Below the pieces are notes generated by a model that saw only the letters and a program-made list of their open reading frames with translations, was not told where the DNA came from and searched no databases. A program made the position numbers and the translations under genes. Of a DNA stretch of 6,349 nucleotides, positions 1-5,767 are shown in pieces. The stretch is from NCBI GenBank assembly GCA_003545625.1, contig DODH01000046.1:1-6349 (forward strand). The letters run 5' to 3'. Position 1 is the stretch's first letter. Every line of letters begins with the position of its first letter. This DNA comes from Nitrospina sp. Lineage in GTDB: Bacteria; Nitrospinota; Nitrospinia; Nitrospinales; VA-1.

Positions 1-117
1 TCCTCAGCCTTCATGCCCCGCATGGGGTAGAATGAGGTAGCTGGGGTGATTTACATCCTCCTCTTATGCAATACGCAGGCTAGTGGGCGGTATTACTTCA
101 AATACTCTGGCGAATTT

Positions 118-2109
118 ATGGTTCATTTGATTGAAGATTTAGCCGTATTGCTTCTGGTTTCCCTTCCGATCAACCTTTTTTTCCATAAAATTAAACTGCC
201 CTCGGTCATGGGTTACCTCATTGCTGGAGTCTTGATCGGGCCGTATGGATTGAAACTGATCTCCGATGTCCATTCAGTTAAGGAACTGGCCGAAATAGGA
301 GTGATCCTGCTTCTGTTTGTGATTGGTTTGGAGTTTTCTCTTGGACGCCTGCTCAAAAATTTGGTTACGGTTTTGGGAGTTGGTGGTCTGCAACTGAGCT
401 TAACAACGGCTTTCGTCTGGTTCGTTTTCAATGAGATGGGGTTTCAGCAAAACCAGAGCATTGCTTTGGGGCTGATCGTTGCTTTGAGCAGTACAGCGAT
501 CGTCATGAAAATGATTACTGATCGCGCCGAAATTGATACGTTGCACGGAAAGCTTTGTATCGGCACCCTCCTCTTTCAGGATTTATGTGTGGTTCCTATC
601 ATGCTTCTTCTGCCACTTCTTGCGCAGTCTGAGGCTACCTCCGCTACTGATTTTATATTTGCAATGGTCAAATCGCTGACAGCAGTGATCGCGATTTTTT
701 TTCTATCCCGGTTGATCGTTCCAAAAGCTTTGGTATGGGTTGCGCGTTTTGGCAATAAGGAACACCTTACGTTATCCGTGCTTTTTATCATTCTTGCTAC
801 CGGATGGGCATCGCAGAAAATGGGTTTGACCCTTGCTATGGGAGCCTTGATTGCCGGAATGATTATTTCGGAGTCCGAGTACAATCACCAGATCATTCTC
901 GATATTCTTCCACTGCGGGATTATTTCAGCAGTATCTTCTTTATTTCGGTCGGCATGCTTTTGCAAACGCAGGTGTTTGTGGACTCAGTTTGGGTCTGCC
1001 TGGCACTTTCTGCCTTGGTGATTCTGGTTAAAGGAGGGCTGGCAGGGCTGGCCTGTTTGCTCGTTAAGGTTCCTTTGCGGATTTCTTTTGTGGTGGGGAT
1101 GCGATTGGCGCAAGTGGGAGAGTTTTCCTTGATCCTTTCTGCGATGGCATTGGACCAGGGGTTGTTCGATTCCCATCAATACCAGGTTTTGCTTATTGTT
1201 TCGATTCTTTCCATGCTTTTTGCGCCCCTGTTGATCCAGGCATCCACGGCACTTTCCATCAGAATATTTTCCAAGTGGAAATCCGAAGAAGCCGATTCGA
1301 GCCAGAAACAGGCGCTTGAAGGCCATGTCATCATAGTGGGGTACAGCCTTGGGGGCAGAACGCTTGCCCAAGTACTGCTTGAAACACAGATTCCTTTCCT
1401 GGTCCTGGATCTGGATGGTGAGCAGGTGAAGCGCGCTTTGACGGAAGGGATTAATACTCATTATGGCGATTGCGCTCAGGAAGAAACTTTAAGCCGGGTG
1501 GGTCTGCAGGAGGCACGCATGATCGTATTTTCGATCCCGGATTATGCGGTTACGGAAAAAGCGGTGCGTCTTGCCCGCAAGATAAATCCTCAAGTTAAGA
1601 TCATGGTGCGAACCCGGCTGACCGCCCAGGTTGATGAACTTAAAACTGCGGGGGCGGATGAAGTTATCCCGGAAGAATTTGAAACTTCCATAGAAATCTT
1701 TTCACGGGTGTTGCGCGACTACCGTATTCCCAATAACATCATTGAGCAGCAGGTAGAGTTGATCCGACTGGAAGGGTATAGTATGTTCCGGGGGTTGTCT
1801 TTAAACACCGAGAGCTTGAAAAAGTTTTCCACCTATCTCACGGCCACCCTCACCGAGTCATATCTGGTTTTGGAAAACAGCTGGGCGCGTGAAAAAGTAC
1901 TGGGGGATATGAATGTTACCGAGCGAACGGGAGCTGTTGTCATCGCGGTGGTGCGAAAAAACAAGCCCCATCCCAACCCAGAGGCCGAATTTGCTGTCCT
2001 GTCCGGAGATATTCTTGTTCTTTTCGGCAGTCATATGCAATTGGACCGGGCGATTACCTATTTGGAATCCGGTCAGGAACCCAATCTGAAAATCGGCTTG
2101 ATACCCTAA
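118..2109 (+). CDS. KefB/YbaL-type monovalent cation:proton antiporter (CPA2) with RCK domain
   Basis: This is an inner-membrane antiporter of the CPA2 family, expected to exchange K+ (or Na+) for H+ under control of a cytosolic nucleotide-binding RCK domain. The 663-residue protein has about 12 hydrophobic segments in residues 5-385. The family hallmarks are visible: LPSVMGYLIAGVLIGP near residue 27, SSTAIVMK at 124-131, the FQD pair (Q154, D155) of KefB/KefC proteins, and RLAQVGEFSLIL at 329-340. A Rossmann TrkA-N domain spans about 402-515 (VIIVGYSLGG, with acidic D431/D433 ending the second strand), and a TrkA-C domain spans about 565-650. The length is normal. ATG 118 is chosen because the family usually begins a few residues before the first helix. 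However, GTG 46 has a better ribosome binding site (GAGGT, 7 nt upstream) and would add 24 residues. The ion specificity and activating ligand cannot be read from the sequence. Family call is very secure; start is moderately secure. Confidence 0.95.
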   Translation: MVHLIEDLAVLLLVSLPINLFFHKIKLPSVMGYLIAGVLIGPYGLKLISDVHSVKELAEIGVILLLFVIGLEFSLGRLLKNLVTVLGVGGLQLSLTTAFVWFVFNEMGFQQNQSIALGLIVALSSTAIVMKMITDRAEIDTLHGKLCIGTLLFQDLCVVPIMLLLPLLAQSEATSATDFIFAMVKSLTAVIAIFFLSRLIVPKALVWVARFGNKEHLTLSVLFIILATGWASQKMGLTLAMGALIAGMIISESEYNHQIILDILPLRDYFSSIFFISVGMLLQTQVFVDSVWVCLALSALVILVKGGLAGLACLLVKVPLRISFVVGMRLAQVGEFSLILSAMALDQGLFDSHQYQVLLIVSILSMLFAPLLIQASTALSIRIFSKWKSEEADSSQKQALEGHVIIVGYSLGGRTLAQVLLETQIPFLVLDLDGEQVKRALTEGINTHYGDCAQEETLSRVGLQEARMIVFSIPDYAVTEKAVRLARKINPQVKIMVRTRLTAQVDELKTAGADEVIPEEFETSIEIFSRVLRDYRIPNNIIEQQVELIRLEGYSMFRGLSLNTESLKKFSTYLTATLTESYLVLENSWAREKVLGDMNVTERTGAVVIAVVRKNKPHPNPEAEFAVLSGDILVLFGSHMQLDRAITYLESGQEPNLKIGLIP

Positions 2110-2120
2110 AATAAAATCAT

Positions 2121-2843
2121 ATGAGTCGTATCACTAAGGCGGTCATTCTCGCCGCAGGAATGGGATTGAGAATGAAAGAGATGGGCGAGGAAATCCCCAA
2201 GGGTTTCATCCGTCTTGGCGGGAGTCCCATCATTGAACATTCACTAAGAGCCTTGATCTCGTGTGGTATCAAGGAAATCATGATCGTTACCGGGCACAAG
2301 GGCGGGTATTATGAGAGCTTGAAGGCGACATATCCCGAAATCAGAACCATTGAAAATACAAAATTTGCAGACACCGGCACCATGTACTCCCTCTGCTGCG
2401 CCCGGGATTTTGTCGATGCGGATTTTATTCTGCTGGAATCGGATTTGATTTTTGATCCGGGAGCGATCACCAGTATTTTAAACGTGCCTTACAGCGATTG
2501 CCTTTTATTGTCGGGAACAACGAATGGGGGGGACGAGGTTTATGTGGGAGCCGTTGAAAACCGCGTGGCCCAGATCTCAAAAGACCGGATCCAAGTCAAG
2601 GATCCTGTCGGGGAATATATCGGGATCGCCAAAATTTCAAAGCAACTGTATAGCAGGCTACAGCAAATTACCTTGTCGGACTCAAACCCCAAACTCAGTT
2701 ACGACATGGACTGCCTCGTTCGGATCGCAAGCGAACATCCACTTCATTTTTTAAGGATGGATGGATTGGATTGGGCCGAAATCGACGACCTCAAGCAATT
2801 GGAACGGGCTCAGGAAGTGTGGGAGAGAATAAAAGACAAGTGA
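2121..2843 (+). CDS. LicC/PntC-like nucleotidyltransferase (probable phosphocholine or 2-aminoethylphosphonate cytidylyltransferase type)
   Basis: A 240-residue single-domain GT-A-fold nucleotidyltransferase, probably cytosolic, that would transfer a nucleotide from an NTP to a phosphorylated small substrate. Visible motifs are the N-terminal nucleotide loop LAAGMGLRM (10-18) with PK at 26-27, the central TGTMYSL (85-91), the metal site LLESDL (104-109, D108), GEYIGIAKIS (164-173), and the C-terminal WAEIDD (218-223) that supplies the second metal ligand. The short length, the LESD loop and the W-x-EIDD ending fit the LicC (phosphocholine) and PntC (2-aminoethylphosphonate) cytidylyltransferases better than the longer sugar-1-phosphate enzymes. 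It starts 11 nt after the antiporter stop, so it is probably co-transcribed, though no good Shine-Dalgarno is visible. No phosphonate or choline gene lies next to it in this window, so the substrate is not determined. A sugar-phosphate substrate remains possible. Confidence 0.85.
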   Translation: MSRITKAVILAAGMGLRMKEMGEEIPKGFIRLGGSPIIEHSLRALISCGIKEIMIVTGHKGGYYESLKATYPEIRTIENTKFADTGTMYSLCCARDFVDADFILLESDLIFDPGAITSILNVPYSDCLLLSGTTNGGDEVYVGAVENRVAQISKDRIQVKDPVGEYIGIAKISKQLYSRLQQITLSDSNPKLSYDMDCLVRIASEHPLHFLRMDGLDWAEIDDLKQLERAQEVWERIKDK

Positions 2844-2845
2844 CC

Positions 2846-3511
2846 CTATCTGCTTCCGAACTCGTATTCCGTATCTGAAATCCATACGATGGGTATGGTA
2901 TCGGGGAAAAGGGTTTCCCTATTGATGAATGTGGTTTCTATTTGGTCCGGTGTGAGATTTCTAGCTTTCTGGAGGTTTGCTCCTGAAAGATCAGCGTGGT
3001 TCAAATAAGCATTTTCGAAATTGGCGCCGGTGAGGTCGGAGTCTGATAGATCAGCGGCAATGAGGTCAGAGTTAGTAAAATCAGCACCCGAAAGATCGGC
3101 GTTGGATAAATAAGCTCCTGTCATATTGGTGTCGATGAGGTTAGCGTTTTTTAATTGGGCGTTTTTCAAATCCACTCCTTCCATATCCGACTCGCTCAGG
3201 TTAGCATGGCCAAAGTTTGCAGAAACCAAATTAGCCTCAACCAAATTGGCCTGAGTCAGGATAGCTCGTGAGAAGTTAGTGTTTCGGCCACGAGACCGGT
3301 ATAGAAGGGTTCGGTGGAGCCGGGCTCCCTCAAAGTTGGCAGAACTGATATCGGCTTCACTGAGGTCGGCCTCGGTAAGGTCCGCATTTTTTAAACACGC
3401 TTCAATCAGAACCCCTGAACTCAGATCCGCTTCCTTTAAATCAGCTCCTGTAAAGTCTGCTTTTTGTAGGGCTTTTTTTGAGTTTTCCGCTCTGGATTTT
3501 TCTGAGCTCAT
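2846..3511 (-). CDS. Pentapeptide-repeat protein
   Basis: A 221-residue protein made almost wholly of A(D/N)LXX pentapeptides. Counting central residues every five positions from 20 to 180 gives about 33 consecutive repeats in unbroken register, roughly eight coils of a right-handed quadrilateral beta-helix. One repeat (YRSRG, 71-75) breaks the consensus with charged residues but keeps the phase. The tail (about 183-221, ARNLTPDQI followed by LFPDT) is the usual capping segment of many bacterial pentapeptide proteins. There is no signal peptide or membrane segment, so it is probably cytosolic. ATG 3511 has a modest AAGG 7 nt upstream. The length is close to Qnr/MfpA-type proteins, but I see no specific Qnr signature, and the biochemical role of most members of this family is unknown. 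Its stop lies 2 nt from the stop of the convergent nucleotidyltransferase. Confidence 0.92.
   Translation of the reverse strand: MSSEKSRAENSKKALQKADFTGADLKEADLSSGVLIEACLKNADLTEADLSEADISSANFEGARLHRTLLYRSRGRNTNFSRAILTQANLVEANLVSANFGHANLSESDMEGVDLKNAQLKNANLIDTNMTGAYLSNADLSGADFTNSDLIAADLSDSDLTGANFENAYLNHADLSGANLQKARNLTPDQIETTFINRETLFPDTIPIVWISDTEYEFGSR
2972..3466 (-). repeat. Degenerate 15-bp tandem coding repeat (33 pentapeptide units)
   Basis: At DNA level the pentapeptide region is a run of about 33 diverged 15-bp units, recognisable on the plus strand by recurring blocks such as 'agatcagc' and 'aggtcggc' at multiples of 15 nt. The units differ enough that recent slippage expansion looks unlikely. 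The register is kept throughout. It is part of the protein-coding gene, not an independent element. Confidence 0.75.
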
Positions 3512-3518
3512 ATAGAGG

Positions 3519-3522
3519 CCTT
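3519..3522 (-). promoter_or_regulatory. Ribosome binding site of the pentapeptide-repeat gene
   Basis: On the minus strand AAGG stands 7 nt before the ATG at 3511. It is a short core but correctly spaced, and it supports this start. Confidence 0.4.
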
Positions 3523-3551
3523 AATAGAGAAAAAATTGATTCAAGGGACCT

Positions 3552-3580
3552 AGGCTAATTGCTGTTTTGGGTTTCGTCAA
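3552..3580 (-). promoter_or_regulatory. Candidate sigma-70 promoter of the pentapeptide-repeat gene
   Basis: Reading the minus strand, TTGACG (3580-3575) resembles a consensus -35 box. After exactly 17 nt comes TAGCCT (3557-3552), which keeps the T, A and final T of a -10 box. Transcription would begin near 3545 and give a leader of about 34 nt containing the AAGG site. The -35 match is strong and the -10 weak. No equally good promoter was seen for the plus-strand gene at 3659. Confidence 0.35.
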
Positions 3581-3645
3581 GGTGCGAAGTCCAAAAAATC
3601 AGGTGCCAGCAGTACGTGTCCGTGATAGTCTGTGTTTTTTGAATC

Positions 3646-3652
3646 TGGAGGG
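3646..3652 (+). promoter_or_regulatory. Ribosome binding site deciding the start of the 127-aa gene
   Basis: TGGAGGG lies 6 nt before ATG 3659. This near-ideal site favours that ATG over the in-frame GTG at 3632, which would add nine residues and has no comparable upstream site. Confidence 0.75.
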
Positions 3653-3658
3653 TTCCCC

Positions 3659-4042
3659 ATGTCCGAAAATGATTTTCTCAAACTACCCGTGCCGAAAGAA
3701 TCGGGGCCGGAAATGGATTTGCTCATGGTTATGCATATGGGTTGGAAGCACTGGTCTGGCAATGAGTTGAGCGCAAAGCTACTTTTAGAAGAAGGAGATG
3801 GAAAATATCCAGCCGTCAGTATTTCCAAGTTCTCGACGGACCATAATGCTTTTTTCGAGCACGTGGCCACCTATTTTGTAAACCTGGATATGGGTTTTGA
3901 TGTCAGTTACCTGATAGAGGATCAAATGTGGCAGGTTGTGATCAAAATTAGAAATGAAAGTTTTACCGGCAAGGACTATGAGTTGCCTCATGCCGGTTCG
4001 CTGGCCGCAATTTCCGCACTACGAAGGAACAGGCAAAGCTGA
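3659..4042 (+). CDS. Hypothetical protein, possibly of the phage ABA-sandwich fold
   Basis: A 127-residue soluble, acidic protein without signal peptide or membrane segment; I do not recognise it with certainty. The order of elements resembles the small 'phage ABA sandwich' domain found in prophages and in bacterial chromosomes: a helix ending in MGW (27-29), a strand region PAVSISKFSTD (51-61) running into a helix (NAFFEHVATYF), a strand pair with YLIEDQMWQVVIKI (84-97), and a final helix AGSLAAISALRR (112-123). The 'STD' turn before the central helix and the alanine-rich C-terminal helix are the best matches. This is recalled from the family pattern, not from an alignment. Start ATG 3659 is supported by TGGAGGG. 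The next gene begins 7 nt after its stop, so the two are almost certainly translated from one mRNA. Function is unknown. Gene reality is strongly supported; the fold call is tentative. Confidence 0.8.
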   Translation: MSENDFLKLPVPKESGPEMDLLMVMHMGWKHWSGNELSAKLLLEEGDGKYPAVSISKFSTDHNAFFEHVATYFVNLDMGFDVSYLIEDQMWQVVIKIRNESFTGKDYELPHAGSLAAISALRRNRQS

Positions 4043-4045
4043 GGG
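4041..4045 (+). promoter_or_regulatory. Ribosome binding site of the DUF2059 gene, overlapping the upstream stop codon
   Basis: GAGGG begins inside the TGA stop (4040-4042) of the upstream gene and ends 4 nt before ATG 4050. The overlap suggests translational coupling and supports ATG 4050 over the in-frame ATG at 4065. Confidence 0.6.
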
Positions 4046-4049
4046 TTGA

Positions 4050-4571
4050 ATGAGATTGTTTGATATGAGGAAAATAACAACCGTATTTTTGCTTGTCCTG
4101 TTATGCGGATCTGTCAATCCGGTTTATTCAGAAACGGAAAAGACCGAGGACATCAGGAAACTGCTTAAAGTTTCCGGTATTTTGGACCGGTTGAGCTATA
4201 TGCAGGAATCCCTCCTGAACAATGTTTCCATGATGGTGACTGCGCCCTTTGCTAAAGTTCCCGATGCGTTCTGGGGAGAATTCAGTCAATTGATCGGAAA
4301 GAAGGAAATGGATGATTTGATAGACCGGGTGCTTCCGGTTTATGACAAACATATGTCGCACGAGACGGTAAAAAAACTCATCACCATGTTTGAGACTCCC
4401 TTTTGGAATGAATGGAAAGAAAAGATGCCCCAGATCAGCCGGGAAGCAGGGCTGATTGGCAATGAATGGGGCAGGGAGTATACCCAGTCGGAAGCGTTTA
4501 ATAAAAAACTGCAAGACCTGATCAAAAAATATGAACTGGAAAAACTCAATCCTCCGCCGGATAAAAAATAA
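4050..4571 (+). CDS. Exported DUF2059-domain protein
   Basis: A 173-residue protein predicted to be secreted to the periplasm. The N-terminus has a basic region (MRLFDMRK), a hydrophobic core (residues 9-21) and a likely signal peptidase I site after VYS (25-27). The LLCG segment lacks a small residue before the cysteine, so it is not a proper lipobox. The mature part contains the DUF2059 pattern: a leucine-rich helix LLKVSGILDRL (38-48), then VLPVYDKHMSHETVKKLITMFETP (94-117), then a proline-containing segment with P127, corresponding to the family's 'PVY..hfs..El..li.Fy.tP...K..P' signature. The C-terminus is charged and proline-rich (NPPPDKK). The function of DUF2059 proteins is not established. 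It forms a two-gene operon with the preceding 127-aa gene (7-nt gap) and is convergent with the methyltransferase gene. Family assignment is fairly secure. Confidence 0.85.
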   Translation: MRLFDMRKITTVFLLVLLCGSVNPVYSETEKTEDIRKLLKVSGILDRLSYMQESLLNNVSMMVTAPFAKVPDAFWGEFSQLIGKKEMDDLIDRVLPVYDKHMSHETVKKLITMFETPFWNEWKEKMPQISREAGLIGNEWGREYTQSEAFNKKLQDLIKKYELEKLNPPPDKK

Positions 4572-4625
4572 AAACCAGGGTTCATAGAGTTTGCATGTTG
4601 TTTGTGCACGGCGAGTAAGACCGTT

Positions 4626-5615
4626 TTATTCGGCTACCTTCCAGATAGAATCCACAAAATATTTTCGTGAGTCGAATAAGTGCTCCACGACTTCAAACCC
4701 GTTTTCGAACGCCAGATTTTCTATTTCTTCAAGCGTGTATTTAAAAGATTGTTCCGTCTGCAGAGTTTCCCATACCTTGAAATAGTAGTCTTTGTTTAAA
4801 GTCTTGATGTGTACGGTCTGGTTTCGTGTGCTGTACAGATAGCTTTCTACAGCGCGGGTATTTGGATTGTACTGACCCTGTTGTACAAAATAATCTTTAT
4901 TAAAATCTGCTCCGAGTACTTGGTTAATGCGGTCCAGAAGATGCAGGTTGAATTTTTCAAAAAGCGGATGGTTGTAGGCGGAATAAAGCAGTTTGGGGTT
5001 TTTCATGAGGTCAAACCCAATCAGCAAATAATCTTTTGGCCTCAGAGACTTGTTTAAAGTTTTAAGGAAAATCCGGCTGGCGTCCGGTTCCATATTATTC
5101 AACGTGACACCTAGAAAGAGTACCAGGTTTTTTTTCGGGCTATCCTGGACAATGGTAGTGAGACCTGCAAAATAATCTCCGATCAATCCGGTGACCTTCA
5201 GGGGAGTATTCTGATGATCAATTTGCAATAATCGAACCAGATTTTTAACAGCTCCGCTGGAAATATCAACAGGAAAATAGTGAAAGCTAAATTTTCTATC
5301 CAGCAAACGCTCAATAAGAATCCGGGTCTTGCACCCATCGCCTGAGCCCAGTTCGATAAGGTTGAATGTGTCGCCGGTGATGAGTTCTGCAATGTTATTT
5401 TTATACTTGCGAATGATTTCAAATTCACATACGGCGGGAAGATACTCTACGAGTTCCGTTATTTCCTTGAAAATCTCACTTCCCGCGTTATCAAAGATCA
5501 GCCAGGATGGCAAACGCTTGTTCCTGAGGGAAAGACCCTTGTGAACCGTGTTTGCGAACTGTTCTTCATGAGAAGATGATGTTGGCTCAGTGTGTAGAAC
5601 TTTGGTTTCAAACAA
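4626..5615 (-). CDS. EgtD-family (Methyltransf_33) SAM-dependent methyltransferase, histidine N-alpha-methyltransferase-like
   Basis: A 329-residue cytosolic enzyme of the EgtD family, whose characterised members trimethylate the alpha-amino group of histidine to hercynine, the first step of ergothioneine synthesis. Family landmarks in order are FDNAGSEIFKEIT (41-53), EYLP (57-60), SAM-binding ELGSGDGCKTR (88-98), FPVDIS (114-119), LFLGVTLNN (166-174), GFDLMKN (200-206), AYN (213-215), LGADFNKDYF (234-243) and TEQSFKY (287-293). By remembered alignment to mycobacterial EgtD, the histidine contacts Y56, N166, Y206, E282 and S284 appear to be kept as Y58, N174, Y214, E288 and S290. The canonical GSTIGN loop is GVTLNN and EYYPTR is EYLPAV, so substrate or activity may differ. 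The start is TTG 5615: it has AAAGGAG 8 nt upstream, an in-frame TGA lies just before it, and no ATG occurs until residue 175. No EgtB-type gene is adjacent; the divergent neighbour may be a metal-dependent oxidase. Confidence 0.9.
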   Translation of the reverse strand: MFETKVLHTEPTSSSHEEQFANTVHKGLSLRNKRLPSWLIFDNAGSEIFKEITELVEYLPAVCEFEIIRKYKNNIAELITGDTFNLIELGSGDGCKTRILIERLLDRKFSFHYFPVDISSGAVKNLVRLLQIDHQNTPLKVTGLIGDYFAGLTTIVQDSPKKNLVLFLGVTLNNMEPDASRIFLKTLNKSLRPKDYLLIGFDLMKNPKLLYSAYNHPLFEKFNLHLLDRINQVLGADFNKDYFVQQGQYNPNTRAVESYLYSTRNQTVHIKTLNKDYYFKVWETLQTEQSFKYTLEEIENLAFENGFEVVEHLFDSRKYFVDSIWKVAE

Positions 5616-5623
5616 GAGTGAGT

Positions 5624-5630
5624 CTCCTTT
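5624..5630 (-). promoter_or_regulatory. Strong ribosome binding site deciding a TTG start
   Basis: Minus-strand AAAGGAG sits 8 nt before TTG 5615. It is the best Shine-Dalgarno in the window. An in-frame TGA sits eight codons before the TTG, with no other start codon between them, so the rare TTG start is well supported. Confidence 0.85.
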
Positions 5631-5666
5631 TAATGCTCAGTGGATTTGACCCTGTTAATTGTGTTT

Positions 5667-5672
5667 GTTATA
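5667..5672 (-). promoter_or_regulatory. Candidate -10 box for the methyltransferase gene
   Basis: Minus-strand TATAAC matches five of six consensus -10 positions and would give a leader of about 45 nt ahead of the TTG start. No good -35 box is seen 16-18 nt upstream, so an activator-dependent promoter or a false match are both possible. A second candidate, TATGAT (5702-5697) with CTGCAA 16 nt upstream, is about as good. Confidence 0.25.
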
Positions 5673-5715
5673 GTACTTTTCTTAACTGCTTTTTACATCA
5701 TATTTATCGGGTTTT

Positions 5716-5735
5716 GGTTTGCAGTGAAATAAACC
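5716..5735. promoter_or_regulatory. Inverted repeat GGTTT-N10-AAACC in the divergent intergenic region
   Basis: Five-base arms GGTTT (5716-5720) and AAACC (5731-5735) are separated by 10 nt, a spacing that places the half-site centres 15 bp apart. The repeat lies between the methyltransferase and the right-end gene and touches possible -35 sequences. It could be an operator shared by both genes, but arms this short also arise by chance. Confidence 0.2.
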
Positions 5736-5754
5736 GGCCCTAATTCCAACCTTT

Positions 5755-5760
5755 TATACT
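5755..5760 (+). promoter_or_regulatory. Candidate -10 box placing a transcript start at the ATG of the right-end gene
   Basis: TATACT matches five of six -10 positions. The expected start point 7-8 nt downstream falls on or next to ATG 5768, which would give a leaderless mRNA. This fits the lack of a convincing Shine-Dalgarno before that ATG. There is no clear -35 box. Confidence 0.25.
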
Positions 5761-5767
5761 GGACGTC

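Noticed and set aside
1..30. Possible C-terminus of an upstream gene (frame 1 reads to TAG at 28-30)
   Set aside because: Only nine codons are visible and all three forward frames hit stops by 40, so coding cannot be separated from chance. I also saw a CCCC-GCAT-GGGG mini-hairpin at 17-28, but it has no following T-run and is too short to call a terminator.
985..1461. Minus-strand open frame of 158 codons inside the antiporter gene
   Set aside because: It is a shadow of the antiporter frame: cysteine-, histidine- and glutamine-rich composition, no recognisable domain, no promoter.
2846..3511. Naming the pentapeptide protein as a Qnr-type quinolone resistance protein
   Set aside because: Only the fold type and approximate length agree. 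No Qnr-specific loops or sequence could be recognised, and most pentapeptide proteins are not Qnr.
3577..3870. Minus-strand open frame of 97 codons overlapping the 127-aa gene
   Set aside because: It overlaps the plus-strand gene, which has an excellent ribosome binding site and operon context. The minus-strand product has no recognisable features.
4064..4076. Lipoprotein signal in the DUF2059 protein (LVLLCGS)
   Set aside because: The residue before the cysteine is leucine instead of Gly/Ala/Ser, so the lipobox is not met. A signal peptidase I site after VYS fits better.
4572..4625. Terminator between the DUF2059 and methyltransferase genes
   Set aside because: The 54 nt contain only short arms (TGCA...TGCA at 4594-4610, and a 3-bp CCG/CGG pair at the methyltransferase stop) without a stable stem and T-run.
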